This document shows, one piece after another, positions 1 to 10,420 of a stretch of DNA of 64,000 bases. Positions within the stretch are counted from its first letter, which is position 1. Every line of letters starts with the position of its first letter. The notes below the pieces were generated by a model. That model saw only the letters and a program-made list of their open reading frames with translations. It ran no database searches and had not been told where the DNA came from. Both the position numbers and the translations under genes were made by a program. Origin of the DNA: Setoptus koraiensis (lineage: Eukaryota; Arthropoda); the NCBI GenBank assembly GCA_048013815.1, contig CM106586.1:20646001-20710000 (forward strand). The letters run 5' to 3'.

Positions 1-1800
1 TAGTGTTTCCAGCGCGGCGCGCATAATATCGGGCTGTTTTTTGTTGCGGCCGGCGCCCTCTCGGGCGCGTCTTGGGCGCCGCTGTCTTCGGGCCGGCCGC
101 TGGGCGCGTCCGCCGGGGCGGCTGCAGCGGCGGCGGTAATTCCTTATTAACCCAGTTATAGATTTGCCTCATTTCGCGCTGCCCAGTGCGCACGTTGTTT
201 TTATCAAAAAAGCAACTACTTGTCGCCTGGCTACGCACAATTACCAAACACAAAGAAGCGACGGCGCCATAGGATCCGATTTGCGGTTTTGCGCCGGCCT
301 CAATTGTCGCGCTCGCTCCAACGCCCTGTCCGGGGCCCGGCGGCCGGCCGCTCTGCGAGCCGCGCGCCACGACCAGTGCGCAGAGGAAATAAGACGCCTA
401 ACAAGCTCGCCGCTGGGCCGCCCAGCCGGCGAAACGGGCCCGTCTTGGCGGATATTTTTCACTCTGTCTCGGGCCCATTGCTGCTCATTAAGTTGGCGCT
501 GGTTCGCGTGCTTAATCGCGTAGAAACGCGACAACACGCCGCCGCAACCGGCAAAGGCGGCAACAGCGCGCCACCGTGAGCGATATATGGAGTGCGAGCA
601 CACAAGCAGATAGCGCCCCCGACGAGCGTAATGGGCGCCCGCAGCTCGTTGCTGGAGCGAAAGGAAGTCGCCGGAGCGTCTGGGCGTGCGGTGGCCGCTC
701 TCGGCGGCGCTCGGATGCACGAGAACGCGTCGCGGGGCCCAGCGGAACGCGCAGGGCTCGCTGGCTGGCGGCGCAGGGCTCGCTGGCTGGCGACACGGCG
801 CGGCCAGCGACAACATTGAGCGAGCGAGACAGAAATTGAGGCCAGATCGATAGCGCGCCGGATGTCAGTCGTTTCAAGTGGCGCCCACTCGGGCCGCGCT
901 CACATGGCCGCTCGGACGACTGGCCGGCTGGCTGGCGGGCCGACCCGGGCCAAGAACAAGGGCGCCCAGCGGTAGCCTTGTCGCTCGTGTGCAACTTGCA
1001 CAGTGTAAGTGGGCGCGCTGGCCGCGACGGCGGGCGCACTATAGCGCCGTTCGCGACTCGCTAATGACCTATTGCCGTTGCCAGCAGCGGCGGCCGGGGC
1101 CAATTCCCGCTCTCTGCGTCTGCAACTTGCCCGGCCAGCCAGCCAGTCGGGCCGTCAGCCAGTCGGGCCGTCAGCCAGTCGGGCAGCGATTGCACAAGCG
1201 TGCGACTAGCGGCCAGGTGAGCACAGGTGAGCCAGTGCGCACGGCGGCGCCACTGCCGCGGCACGGCAGAGGCGTCTTTGCTTTTTGCGTTCCAGCGGGC
1301 TCAGCTTTTTTCCATATTGCACACACTATTTTTTTATCTCTTGTTTCAGCGCTACTCACGTTTGCGCTGCTACGCAACGTTACGTAACGTAACGCCGCGC
1401 TGGCATGCAGCTAGCGCGACGTTTAGCGTAATCTGGGGCGCGCGCGCGCGCGCGCCTCACACACAACACAAACAAACGATTGCAATCATGGAGCAATCAG
1501 AAGACGAGCCTGATCAGGCTGCCCTCCCCCCGTCCCCCCGCAACTGCCCGACTGTCACTTGCGCCCCACAGTCAGCTGACACGGGCGCCGCAATAGTGTG
1601 CGGCTGCAATAATTTCTTTTTGGGGCCCCTTTTCAATGGCTGGACAGGATTTATTGTAATTGCAGCTATTCCCGGCTGGCTGCCTGGCTGGCAATGAACA
1701 AGGTTGGCTGGTTTGTGTAAAACTGGCTGTTACGCAACCGTCTCGTGCTCGCTGTCTGCGCTCGCTGTTGGCGCTCATTGATTCGGCACAATCTCTGACA
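1..1800. other. GC- and CpG-rich gene-free stretch
   Basis: The first 1.8 kb is much richer in G+C and CpG than the middle of the window and contains a (GC)n run at 1439-1456 and several GGCC/GCCGGC clusters. Long open frames exist on both strands, but they overlap each other in all frames and have arginine/alanine-rich compositions expected from GC-rich DNA, so none is called a gene. It could be a CpG-rich promoter or 5' exon area of a gene lying outside the window. No domain was recognised. Confidence 0.5.
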
Positions 1801-2477
1801 CATCAATTTACAATTTACAATTAAAATTACAATTTCAGCCCCCGCTCAAATCCCCGAGCTCATTCAGGTCACAGAGCAAGCTAACAACGCACGCCTCTGA
1901 CAACTCTGCCCATAGGACACCCGTTTGGGCACGACACCACCAACCAGACCCAATGGATATTCACTAACGCCGCATATCTAGCACTGGGCTGCATTTGAAT
2001 TTAAAAATTGCAGCTCGTCGACCCGTCCATGGATATGATGCTCCAATTCAATATCCAGTGGATATCCATGGATATCATCGGCCATCCGCTCGGGCAAATC
2101 CATTGAATGGAGCTTCAGTTGGCCCAAGTATAAATAAATACTGAAACGTCAACTTTTGGGCTCGTGCGGTGTCTGCCGCGATCAAAATTGGTCTGCAGAT
2201 CGAGAATTGTAACGACCCCTGGCGGGCGTAGATTCATCTGGATATCCATGCATGCCAAGTCGGTGCCAGTGGTGTCTTCTCTCTCGAATTTATCGCTGGA
2301 CAATCGCGCGCATTGACTCAAATAATTCTAAACAAAGCTCAAATTTAATATCTGGCTAGGACATCAATCGAACGTGTACCGGTCAGGCCAGCCACTCGCT
2401 TGAAATCCGCATAACAGGCTGTTGTTAACAGCGGTGAAGGCAAGATGTCTTTGGTTGTGCGAATGGCTTCGCTCCGC

Positions 2478-2529
2478 GAAAACATTTGATAAAAACATCT
2501 GATAAAAACATCTGATAAAAACATTTAAT
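2478..2529. repeat. 13-bp tandem repeat, four units
   Basis: Four head-to-tail units close to AAAAACATCTGAT run through this interval; the two middle units are identical and the outer two carry single changes. It lies in gene-free DNA. Confidence 0.85.
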
Positions 2530-3311
2530 TGCCCATGAGTGTGGCACTAGAATAACGGCAATTTCGATGCAAACGCACTCACGCACAAATAGTGAAAATT
2601 TCTTCGAGTCGACATTGGTTTTTCTTGGAACAATGTAACGATAGTTGTTCGTTGTTTTCGTTTGGAATTTTGCGTGCCGCTAAGCGCACTGATCTTGCCA
2701 CACACACAATCCAATCGATTGGCTGAATGAAAATAATTTGATATAATAACATTTGATTGGCTCGTGCAGCACAATCAGCACTGTTGTGAGACGATTACAT
2801 TAGACGAGAATATTGTAAACGCCGCGTGTTAGCCGGATAAAGCAAACAACGCGCTCGCTTCGAACGCGCACACTTACCTTCGTTATTGCGTCATCAAATT
2901 GCTGTTTATTTTTTGCACTGTTGTCGGCGACACCGCGATTGATTGTTGTTGTTTACAAGTGTTTGCACTATTCATGTGTGGATTTATTATTATGAAGTTG
3001 TTTTATATGTTATATGCATCAACAACAACACTTTGCTAATTGGTGCGGCCGATGGCGGCATCGAGTGGCCGATCGTTGACCACTGAGAGAAGAATATTTT
3101 TTCTACTTCTATTGCTGGCTTGCATGGCACTGGCACGTTATCTAGAGACAGACAAAGTTATATTGTGTGTGTGTATGTGCATAGATTGATGTGATACGCA
3201 ACGTGACGTAACGGTCGTTGATTGGCAAATTTTCTAATTTCTAATTGACGTTGCCACCGTTGTCGTTGTTGTTGTTGTTGTTGTTGTCGTCGTCGTCGTT
3301 TGTATATATCA

Positions 3312-3380
3312 TGTGTGTGTGTGTGTGTTGGTGTGTGTGTGCGTGTGTGTGTGTGTGTTGGCGTGTGTGTGTGTGTGTTG

Positions 3381-3421
<41 letters not shown>

Positions 3422-3427
3422 TGTGTG
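3312..3427. repeat. (GT)n microsatellite
   Basis: The GT dinucleotide is repeated for about 115 bp, interrupted by a few TTGG and GCG units. The His/Thr- and Val/Cys-repeat reading frames across it are artefacts of the repeat. Confidence 0.95.
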
Positions 3428-3979
3428 ATAATAATAACAACAACAATAGTTCTGGCGAGCGCATAAATATAAATAAAGCGTCGTAAACAACGTTGTTTGC
3501 TGGTATGTGATGAGGCCAGTCAGATGAGATGATCAGCAGCGATGTGAGAGGAAAAAATTCCAATGCTGTTGGCCCCATTCATTGCGTGCACACACGCACA
3601 CGCACGCACACACTCACAGTAGACCATAGCGATGCAACGATGACACAATCGGCCATAGAGAGTGCGCCAAACTTTTCGTGCGCCAGCGCTTCTATCTGCG
3701 AAGCACAATGCGAGCCGCTCACCGCGTTGCCCAGCAAGCAACGCGGGCCCCAGCGCGGGCCCCAACGCACACTCACCCGCCAGAACAAGTCCGCAAACCG
3801 AGAAGCTTCCGATCGTGATATGATGAGACCAGATTTCAAATGTGTGCCCTTGTGCCGCCTAGGTCTTTATGCCGTCTAGATCTTTATGCCGCCGAGATCT
3901 CACTCAAAGTATCTTGGCACTCACTTCCGACCTATTCGACCAATGAGCTTAGGACAGAATTAGCTCAGGTCGAACGACA

Positions 3980-5116
3980 TTAATGCTCGCTCTCTCTTGA
4001 GACATATAATTTTGCATTTTTTTTGGGGCAATTTATTAATAAAAAATAAATTATTAATAGTTGTATGATATGAAAATATCGATATTGTTCAGTCTGGCGC
4101 CATCTGCCATTATCTGTTTTCATTTCATAAGCTCGTGATATGTTAACACCGATAGTGGCTGCCCCTCGCGAACAACACTCAAATGTCTTGAATAATGTGT
4201 GGCATTTTTTGTAAAATTGTATAGCTTTTTCATATTCTCTATTGGAATAATATACACTGGCCATATAACTGTTTGCATAGGCACTCAGATAGGCAGCATC
4301 CTCGACTAAGGCTAAGTTTTCACTGAACGATGTAGAAGCTCGAGAAAAGTCTTCGTTTTGCTGCGCTATCATGCCAAAATTGCACAAGGCCTGACTTTTA
4401 CCTGTTCTATCACCAATTTCTGACGCCAAGTCCAGCTGCCTTTGGAAGCAATTCTCTGCCTCTAGGAATCTGTTTGTCAATCTGAACGTGTGACCCAAAC
4501 CACCGGAAGCTCTCATTTCATAGATTTTACCTTGTCTGCCTCCCAATCTTTGTGCCATCTTGATTACCTGCTCACGATAGGTTCTGGCCTCTTCGTATTT
4601 TTTGTTCTTTGTAGCCAAGAACGCCATGTTTGAATTGGCCATAACAAGGTTAGTTTGACATTCCTCATGGCGACTGATCAAGCTGGCGCTGGTCAATTCA
4701 GAATGATATTCTTCAGCTTTGTCATACTGTCCCATCAGGGTGTATATGTGGCACAAACAAGTCAATTCGCGACTCAGCGCACTGTTGTTATCGCCAGCAA
4801 CATGTTGCTGTTGCTTAATTAATTGTAAGCATCTAGTAAGGCTGAGTAGGGCACTGTTGGGATCATTTAGCTAGACATGGATATGGCCAAGTGCATTTAA
4901 GGCTATAATCGCCTGCTGGGCATTGCCTGTGATTTTCATTGCCAACTCGAGCTGTTTCCTATGAGCCTTGAGACTCTCTTCATAATTCTTCAGAGTATAA
5001 TAGGCAAAACCAAGATTGCCAAACACTCTACATTGTCCATTGAAATCTCTAATGAGTATTTGTGTCTCCAAGTCCTCTTGCATATATTCGATAGATTTAT
5101 CGTATTTTTTCAATGA
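3980..5116 (-). pseudogene. TPR-repeat protein (TTC28/LGN-like), with in-frame stop
   Basis: The minus strand encodes about 375 residues of tandem tetratricopeptide repeats, with typical helix pairs such as GNLGFAYYTLKNYEESLKAH and alternating motifs of the form A..NLG....L..Y..A. Such repeats form a superhelical scaffold for protein binding; the spacing and wording resemble TTC28 and LGN/GPSM proteins. The first visible residues follow a good splice acceptor (CCCTAG ending at 5117), so upstream exons are expected but were not found. An in-frame TAG lies at 4871-4873 between NALGHIHV and LNDPNSALLSL, and the frame is open on both sides without a shift. The last 40 codons before the stop at 3980 look non-TPR and may be intron read-through. 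It is either a recently broken copy, a polymorphic or erroneous base, or two exons. The family is sure; the orthologue is not. Confidence 0.6.
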
Positions 5117-5120
5117 CTAG

Positions 5121-5914
5121 GGACAACAAAATCGGCGGTTAAGAATTGAGAAATTCGGTTCTCAAACTAACGAAACCTACGGTTTCTCGTTCTTTTTTTT
5201 CGGTTCTAATTCACATTGATATGATTCGTTCATCATTTTCGAAGAGAAATGAATATCTAGTTGTAAGTTGTAACAGTCAAAAAAAAAAGAGAGCTATCGA
5301 TCTTAGCGAACAAGGAGGCGCTGGGTGAAGCAATTTGAACAACAACACAATCAAAGATTGTGTGCTGGTCACTTCAACTGATCGTCTGTCACGGCAACAA
5401 CAGCACACTTACGATACAATTTGAAAAAAAAAAACGGTTTTCAAGCATAAAACATATGAAAATCGGCGTTTTCGGTGTGAACAAATACGTCTCAAACGAC
5501 GTATCTAGTTGTACTATGTTGCCCTACATATTTTCAGGACTCTACTCGTTGTGGATCGGTTTTTAATCGATTTCGTTTTCCCTAGATATCAGTGTTCAAG
5601 TAATTGTTGCCGCTTTTTTTCTTACTATTATGATCTCTGTCCGAGTAAGAGGACAATGAGGAACACTTTCGATTTTTGTCGGAGTGACATTGCTAAATGA
5701 GTGTCGATGTTGGTGTTGTTTCTTTGCCTTTTCGCATTGCAATCTAATAAGACGGCTGATATTTAAATAACCGATTCAGATCTCTGAGTTTCGTTGTAGT
5801 CTCACCGGGATTGGCTAAGCGGGATGTCCATAGAATGAGGTCAAACAACTGGCGACAATGTGATTACAACTGATGATCATTGATGATATAGATGATATGT
5901 CACTTTCTCTGTAT
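5121..5914. other. Intergenic or intronic sequence
   Basis: No coding frame with a recognisable product. It is AT-rich with several poly-T and poly-A runs. It may contain the intron upstream of the TPR-coding exon on the minus strand. Confidence 0.4.
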
Positions 5915-7012
5915 TTATCTTTGATAATTTTGGCCCAGTTGTCGTCTGAGAAACCTTTCAATCCAGGCCATCAATTCAGTTACCTTCGGAAATGTGGTAT
6001 TTCCGTTGTGTCCGTCTTCACGATGACAACCTGAACGAGAAATGATACCATAGACTTCCCATCGACCATTTCGGACATATAAGCCCGGTCCCCCCGAATC
6101 ACCGCTGCAGGCTGAACGAGGCTTGCTCGTAGGAGATGTTGCACAAAATTCAAATATTTGACTGATCCAAGCATCATGCCTCTCGCAATGTTCCGGAGAC
6201 CGGATTGTCACAATGGCGGCCCTTGTTTTAGTTGTTCTGGTTGGCCTGCCGCCTCCGTCGCCCATAAGTCCCCAGCCAGCTATAGTGATATTAGTGCCAG
6301 GGTCTAGATGGCCAGGATTTTCACTGGCTGTTCTCGCGGGTGGCAAGCAAGCGGGTCTCACATTATTTGTCCATTGCAACGGCTCGTTCAGTTTGATCAA
6401 TGCTGCATCCTGGGATGGGTGAAAATCAATAGATAAATCTTGTAGCACTTGATCTCCATCATTTGTTGATATATCGTAGACACCAGCGAAAATTTTAGTG
6501 TATTTTGTGCCTTTCAAGCAATGGGCAGCCGTTAGTATAGCTTGATCATGTATGATTGTGCCGGCACAATACCGACTTTGTCCATTTACAAGTTTTGATT
6601 TTAAAAACACTAACCAGGGGAAAGCACCCCGAGAGGCCTCCTCGCCTCCGATAATTCTTTTCGACGGCTTATTCGGTATCCATTTATCACCAACGGCATT
6701 GGGATTTATACCACACTTGACATGATCATCTCTACGTTTCTTGGCCTCCGATTGCTGTGATCTCAAGTATCTACCCTCTCTCGATGGCTTCAATTTTTCT
6801 CTCTCTCGTTTGTTTGTCTGTTGCTGGGATACTGGTGACTTGATATTTTTTTCTGATTCAAAAAATTTCAAATCGCCACATTCCGCTTCGTCCGTTGGCT
6901 GTAACTGTTTGAAAGCACTTGTTGCTAAATGTTCATCAGGACCCAGAACAAAAATAGCCAATGCAACACATGATGCTACATACACAAGTGCTCGCACTAG
7001 CAAGGGAGCCAT
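5915..7012 (-). CDS. Secreted trypsin-fold serine protease (S1A family)
   Basis: A single-exon gene of 365 residues. The first in-frame ATG is at 7012 and is followed by a hydrophobic stretch (residues 3-24) that fits a signal peptide or signal anchor. A basic pro-region of about 95 residues follows, with Cys100 placed to disulphide-bond the catalytic domain. Activation would cut after Arg119, before IIGG. The catalytic triad is His164 (TAAHC), Asp202 (QDAAL) and Ser306 (GDSGGP). The residue at chymotrypsin position 189 is Ser300, and the usual S-W-G at 214-216 reads SRS, so trypsin-like cleavage after Arg/Lys is not expected. No CLIP domain is visible in the pro-region. It probably acts outside the cell in digestion or a haemolymph cascade; the exact role cannot be told. 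Confidence 0.88.
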   Translation of the reverse strand: MAPLLVRALVYVASCVALAIFVLGPDEHLATSAFKQLQPTDEAECGDLKFFESEKNIKSPVSQQQTNKREREKLKPSREGRYLRSQQSEAKKRRDDHVKCGINPNAVGDKWIPNKPSKRIIGGEEASRGAFPWLVFLKSKLVNGQSRYCAGTIIHDQAILTAAHCLKGTKYTKIFAGVYDISTNDGDQVLQDLSIDFHPSQDAALIKLNEPLQWTNNVRPACLPPARTASENPGHLDPGTNITIAGWGLMGDGGGRPTRTTKTRAAIVTIRSPEHCERHDAWISQIFEFCATSPTSKPRSACSGDSGGPGLYVRNGRWEVYGIISRSGCHREDGHNGNTTFPKVTELMAWIERFLRRQLGQNYQR

Positions 7013-7840
7013 CTCGTACGACCTATTCCAATCTCTTGAGATGTCTGTCTGCTTGTCTATCTTCCAAGAGTCTCTCCGTCGACAAATCAATCTAATCTCC
7101 AGAGTTTGTATGTGAAATCAAAGTTTCGTGATTATTTGGGATAGTTGATGTTTTTGAAAACAGCTCAACCTGTGTCCTGCGCCACAAGTCGATCAAAATT
7201 AATGTGTAACTTGATCAGCCTCAAGTCAAAAGAGAATAACCAGTCTGACGATCACATTGCTCCATATGATGGATAGAATACAATAATAATAACACGTAGA
7301 TCTCACCGTCCGGCGAGCAATTCTATTTCTGACTCAGAGATAAGTACTCATCTCATTAATCGCGTATGAGTCGCTAGCTGATGGGTCGATCATGTGTCGA
7401 AACTAGAGATGCCCATGGATATGCATGTTGAATTTCGAACCCTCGAATAAACTAGATATGCAAGTCCAACCTTAGATTTCAAGTTCTAGAGTGTCGAACA
7501 AATCCATCGATAGGTTCAAGAGAGAAGATAGAAGCTTCCGGATCCGACTGTCACTTCCTTCAAAACCATGATATCCAGATGGACAGAGCGGGCGCCCAAT
7601 GGATCATTACTAGGGAGAACATAGTCGGTAAAGCAAACAATCAATCACAATCAAAATCACTACTGGCTCTAAGATGGCCAGAGGAGGTGAAAACTCCACT
7701 TGAGGTAAAATTTTAGTCTGCTGTGAATGCATGGTGACAGAAACTCAAAAACGTGTTCTTGCTTCTAATTTCGCCTTTCGCTATACCGAATGAGATGCAG
7801 CAAGCTGATTAGCTCAGCAGGATCAGTGAAAATAATCTAG
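7013..7840. other. Intergenic, no gene seen
   Basis: Upstream flank of the protease gene. No coding frame or clear promoter motif is supported. Confidence 0.4.
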
Positions 7841-7844
7841 AGCA

Positions 7845-8000
7845 CAAGATGAGACCTTTTGGTGGCGAGAGCCCGAAAATTTTCAGGTCACTGTTTTTAA
7901 TCATACCTGTATGATGTTGATGAAAGCTTCCCTTTATTCTGGTAGAATTTGTTTTCAAGATCCGAATCAATCTCGGTGATTTGCTCATTTACAAAAAAAA
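7845..8000 (-). pseudogene. Decayed 3' end of a 12180-13232 gene relative (copy A)
   Basis: On the minus strand the segment around 7940-7990 reads NEQITEIDSDLENKF, closely matching TEQIHEIDSDLVNKF at the C-terminus of the secreted protein encoded at 12180-13232. The DNA at 7845-7920 also aligns by eye with 11695-11770, including a shared CACTGTTTT block and TGATGAAAG. The rest of the gene is missing. Confidence 0.6.
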
Positions 8001-8016
8001 AATCTTAGGTTCGACT

Positions 8017-8700
8017 TCAGATGATATCCATTGCGGTAACATTGTCTGATAATTCCCATTCTGAGTCGGATGGGTCATCACTCGGACCTTGCTTACTTGG
8101 ATCATAGAGGTCCTCAGTGATTAAAGTAGTGTCCGAGCTGAAGCAATCATCTATCTTTTTGCATAGATCCTCGTCGTCGAATTCAAATGTGACATGGCGA
8201 CCTAGTGCATAAATATACAAATCAAATAACAGTAGTAGATTTTTAGTTGTCTTGCGTGGGGTCATTAATGAAATATCTATACCTTGAGACAGACATAAAT
8301 GTATAATATTGATATTCAATTTGGCCACATTGTATGTGAATTGGCAATCAGTTAATAGGTCGCTATTAAAAGTATCGAATGTCAATTTAGCTGGCAATAT
8401 AATATCTAGCTGATAGGCTAAATTATTTATTTACTAATTGTGTTACGCAAGCGAGGCAAGCACTAATGCGAAAAGCAGCATTTCTTTCGCCCAACTGAAC
8501 CAATGAGGCCGGCATCATGTCCTTGTGATCGTTAATCCACAAACTGTAGGCATTGTAGTCTCCGCTACTTGGTAGCCAAGGTTCAACAATTGATTGATTA
8601 GTCATCTGGTGCTGAGAACTACTAGAGAAGGTCAATAGTGGCGATGTTTCCATATTTAACGGACCCAAACCATTGTGTTTGTTGAGCTCTCCAATACATG
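8017..8700 (-). pseudogene. Atg14: C-terminal half of ATG14/Barkor, frameshifted
   Basis: Two minus-strand frames together match the C-terminal region of ATG14 (Barkor), the subunit that directs the Beclin-1/VPS34 lipid kinase to autophagosome initiation sites at the ER. The first piece carries EPWLPSSGDYNAYSLW and ISACLACVTQLVN; the second carries NLAYQLDIILPAKL, then LTDCQFTYNVAKLNINII and LCLSQ, and an acidic tail with SEWELS. The two pieces join exactly if four bases are ignored near 8424-8433, where AAAT is tandemly duplicated; a 29-nt intron there is too short to be credible. The N-terminal CxxC motifs and coiled coils of ATG14 are absent upstream, and the C-terminal membrane-sensing (BATS) helix is not visible. 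It is best read as a truncated gene fragment, though an assembly error at the AAAT run could account for the shift alone. Confidence 0.68.
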
Positions 8701-9128
8701 CCGAAAATATAGAAGTCCAACACATAATTAAGGCATTGAGTATCATACTTAACCAAATCATCATTCTTAATCTGCCAGATTTCAGGTTGTTGGAAGTTCC
8801 CAAGTTTGATTTTTGTAAGTAGATCATACATACGGACCGATCTGTCTTTTTGGTGGGTGAGCCAATCTTCTAAAATATTGAATGATTTCATCTGGGGTCC
8901 ACCGGGGAATTGTTTGTCCTCGAGAAACTCACATAATTCTTTGTAGCTTAGTAGCGCCAGAGTAACATCCGATATGTCATAGAAATTTTTCAACATGAAC
9001 TGCTTTGTACCTTGTGCCACCTCATAGTTGATGGATGATAGCTTGTCGAAGAGGTGAGTATAATTGTGAACATTCATTCTCTCCAACAAAGAAGAAGCGC
9101 ATATAAATTTTAACTGGCGCAGCTTCAT
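8700..9128 (-). pseudogene. BTB-BACK (Kelch-like) protein fragment
   Basis: The frame opens with ATG at 9128 and reads like the last part of a BTB domain followed by a BACK domain: LKFICASSLLERMNV, then FMLKNFYDI, LALLSYKELCEFL and DWLTHQKDRSVRMYDLL. These are the linker of Kelch-like substrate adaptors for CUL3 ubiquitin ligases. The BTB core that should precede it is missing and no Kelch repeats follow; the frame ends at 8622 inside the sequence that resembles ATG14 in another frame. It therefore looks like a fragment abutting the ATG14 piece rather than a complete gene. A small unspliced gene is a weaker alternative. Confidence 0.5.
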
Positions 9129-9130
9129 TT

Positions 9131-9169
9131 TTAGCGCTTAATTTTAATTATAAGCGCTTAATTTTAATT
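9131..9169. repeat. 18-bp direct repeat AGCGCTTAATTTTAATTA
   Basis: Two copies of this AT-rich unit lie head to tail. The core AGCGCTTAATTTT recurs in inverted orientation near 10377-10392 and again near 23542-23557. Confidence 0.8.
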
Positions 9170-9255
9170 AAGTAGCTACTGGGGTAGTGATGATGGATAC
9201 GTTTATTCACGTGACTATGTAATCCTATGGAGGTTTGACTTAGTCAAAGGACCTC

Positions 9256-9798
9256 TCAGAGTTTGATGGTCACAATTGGAAGTTCGGTGGTAACAATCCG
9301 AACTTCGGAATTGAAAATTCGAATTTCTGATGATAGTTTCAGGTCCTTAGCTCTTCTTCTTCGGTGAGCAGCAACTCTTTCTCTGTTACACCGTCTTCTG
9401 TAATCAGCCAGTAATTCACTGGCATCAATATTATCCAGAGAAACCCAATCCACTTCATGATAGCCAGTCCATTTCACTAGATATTCTATCCCATTTCCGA
9501 CACCCGTTCGACGATGATCGAGAATGATGTCTATCTCGAAATATCCTCCTTCTTCTTCAGCATCATCATCAATTATAATTATTTCAAAATTTTGCTGTTC
9601 TAATTCAGCATTTTCCGGTAGTCCATCTGCCACCCATCTTGTTAAAATTTTTCAACAAATGAAACACCTTTTAACCGGAGAATTTTGGAAGGAGAAACTA
9701 GCCGGCATGCAGACCACACATGCATTATGTTTGCATGGTGAGGTCATCATCAAATTGTCGGCGAAAGTTTCTTGACAAATGGATTATTCGGTCGTCAT
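9256..9798 (-). pseudogene. RING finger plus chromodomain reading frame with two stops
   Basis: From ATG at 9798 one minus-strand frame runs to a stop at 9256, broken by TAA at 9784-9786 and TGA at 9652-9654. The N-terminal part has a RING-type zinc-binding pattern: ICQETF, then PCKHNACVVC (C-x-H-x2-C-x2-C) and CFIC. The C-terminal part is a chromodomain, YFEIDIILDHR and YLVKWTGYHEVDWVSLDNID, which in this family binds methylated histone tails; it is followed by a basic RRR-rich tail. The TAA replaces the expected first zinc cysteine and the TGA directly follows the last one. Apart from these stops the frame is continuous, so it appears to be a recently inactivated gene. The portion from 9651 down is uninterrupted but has no ATG. 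A spliced gene using only the chromodomain part remains possible. Confidence 0.6.
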
Positions 9799-10357
9799 TT
9801 TAATAAATAGATGATAAGAAACAATAGATGAGCAATCTGTTAAATAAATGGATTTTTCTAAATGATAGAAGTGAATTCCAAAAAATGATAATAGCCAGTA
9901 ATTGATGAATAGTAATGAATTAAATGCCAATTTAAATAAATATCGAGAACAGAATAAATGATTGTAAATTTTAATGATAATGAATGGTTAAATAAATACC
10001 AATGGAAATAGATATGAATGACTGTTGGATTTGAGTGTCTAAATTGATAATGCTAAGATAGAGAGAATCAATAAGATCTGTCCCGAGACAGTAGATGAGA
10101 TTGATCTCAGACGATTTAACTCCTCGCGCAGACCGATTTCATTTTCACGCACTGTACTTCAATGAACGAGTTGAGATACGATTGAAAAGTTTTTTTTTTC
10201 CAAGAAGAAATTCATTTGAAAGCCACCAAACTCGCACTGTCGAACAGTCTATCTATGGCTATTATTACTACGTGATACACATGTTAACCGACTATTCTGA
10301 TCTGACAGGCATAGATGTTCATCTCTGACATGGTGTCACATACTCGCATCCATATTC
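9799..10357. other. AT-rich degenerate repeat sequence
   Basis: No gene is seen. From about 9790 to 10060 the DNA is built from irregular words such as AATAAATG, AATGATAA and GATGAATA, suggesting a decayed short-unit repeat. Confidence 0.45.
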
Positions 10358-10418
10358 CAACGATACTTGTCTATTCAAAAAATTAAGCGCTCGAGATACT
10401 GACAGAATCAGTATCACT
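10358..10418 (+). repeat. Dispersed hairpin repeat, copy 1
   Basis: This interval shares a nearly collinear block with 23520-23582: CCAACGATACTT, then ATTCAAAAAATTAAGCGCTC, then a hairpin with arms GATACTGA and TCAGTATC, then ACTTGTT. The two copies are about 13 kb apart in the same orientation. It could be the end of a mobile element or a structured non-coding element. Confidence 0.75.
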
Positions 10419-10420
10419 TG

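Larger units (their letters stand above)
1801..3979. other. Gene-free region with microsatellites
   Basis: No supportable coding frame is seen. It contains the 13-bp tandem repeat listed separately, a (GTT)n/(GTC)n tract at about 3265-3300, the GT microsatellite listed separately, a cluster of GGATATCC-like words at 1960-2080, and a 17-bp imperfect tandem repeat at 3854-3900. Confidence 0.5.

Noticed and set aside
241-1387. Long Arg/Ala-rich open frames on both strands
   Set aside because: They overlap in several frames at once in CpG-rich DNA, where stop codons are scarce; no domain, codon pattern or splice support.
3158-3578. Overlapping His/Thr- and Val/Cys-repeat frames
   Set aside because: They are translations of the GT microsatellite and have no non-repeat domain.
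8407-8438. A 29-base intron to restore the ATG14 frame
   Set aside because: Too short for spliceosomal splicing; the protein similarity is continuous if four duplicated bases are ignored.
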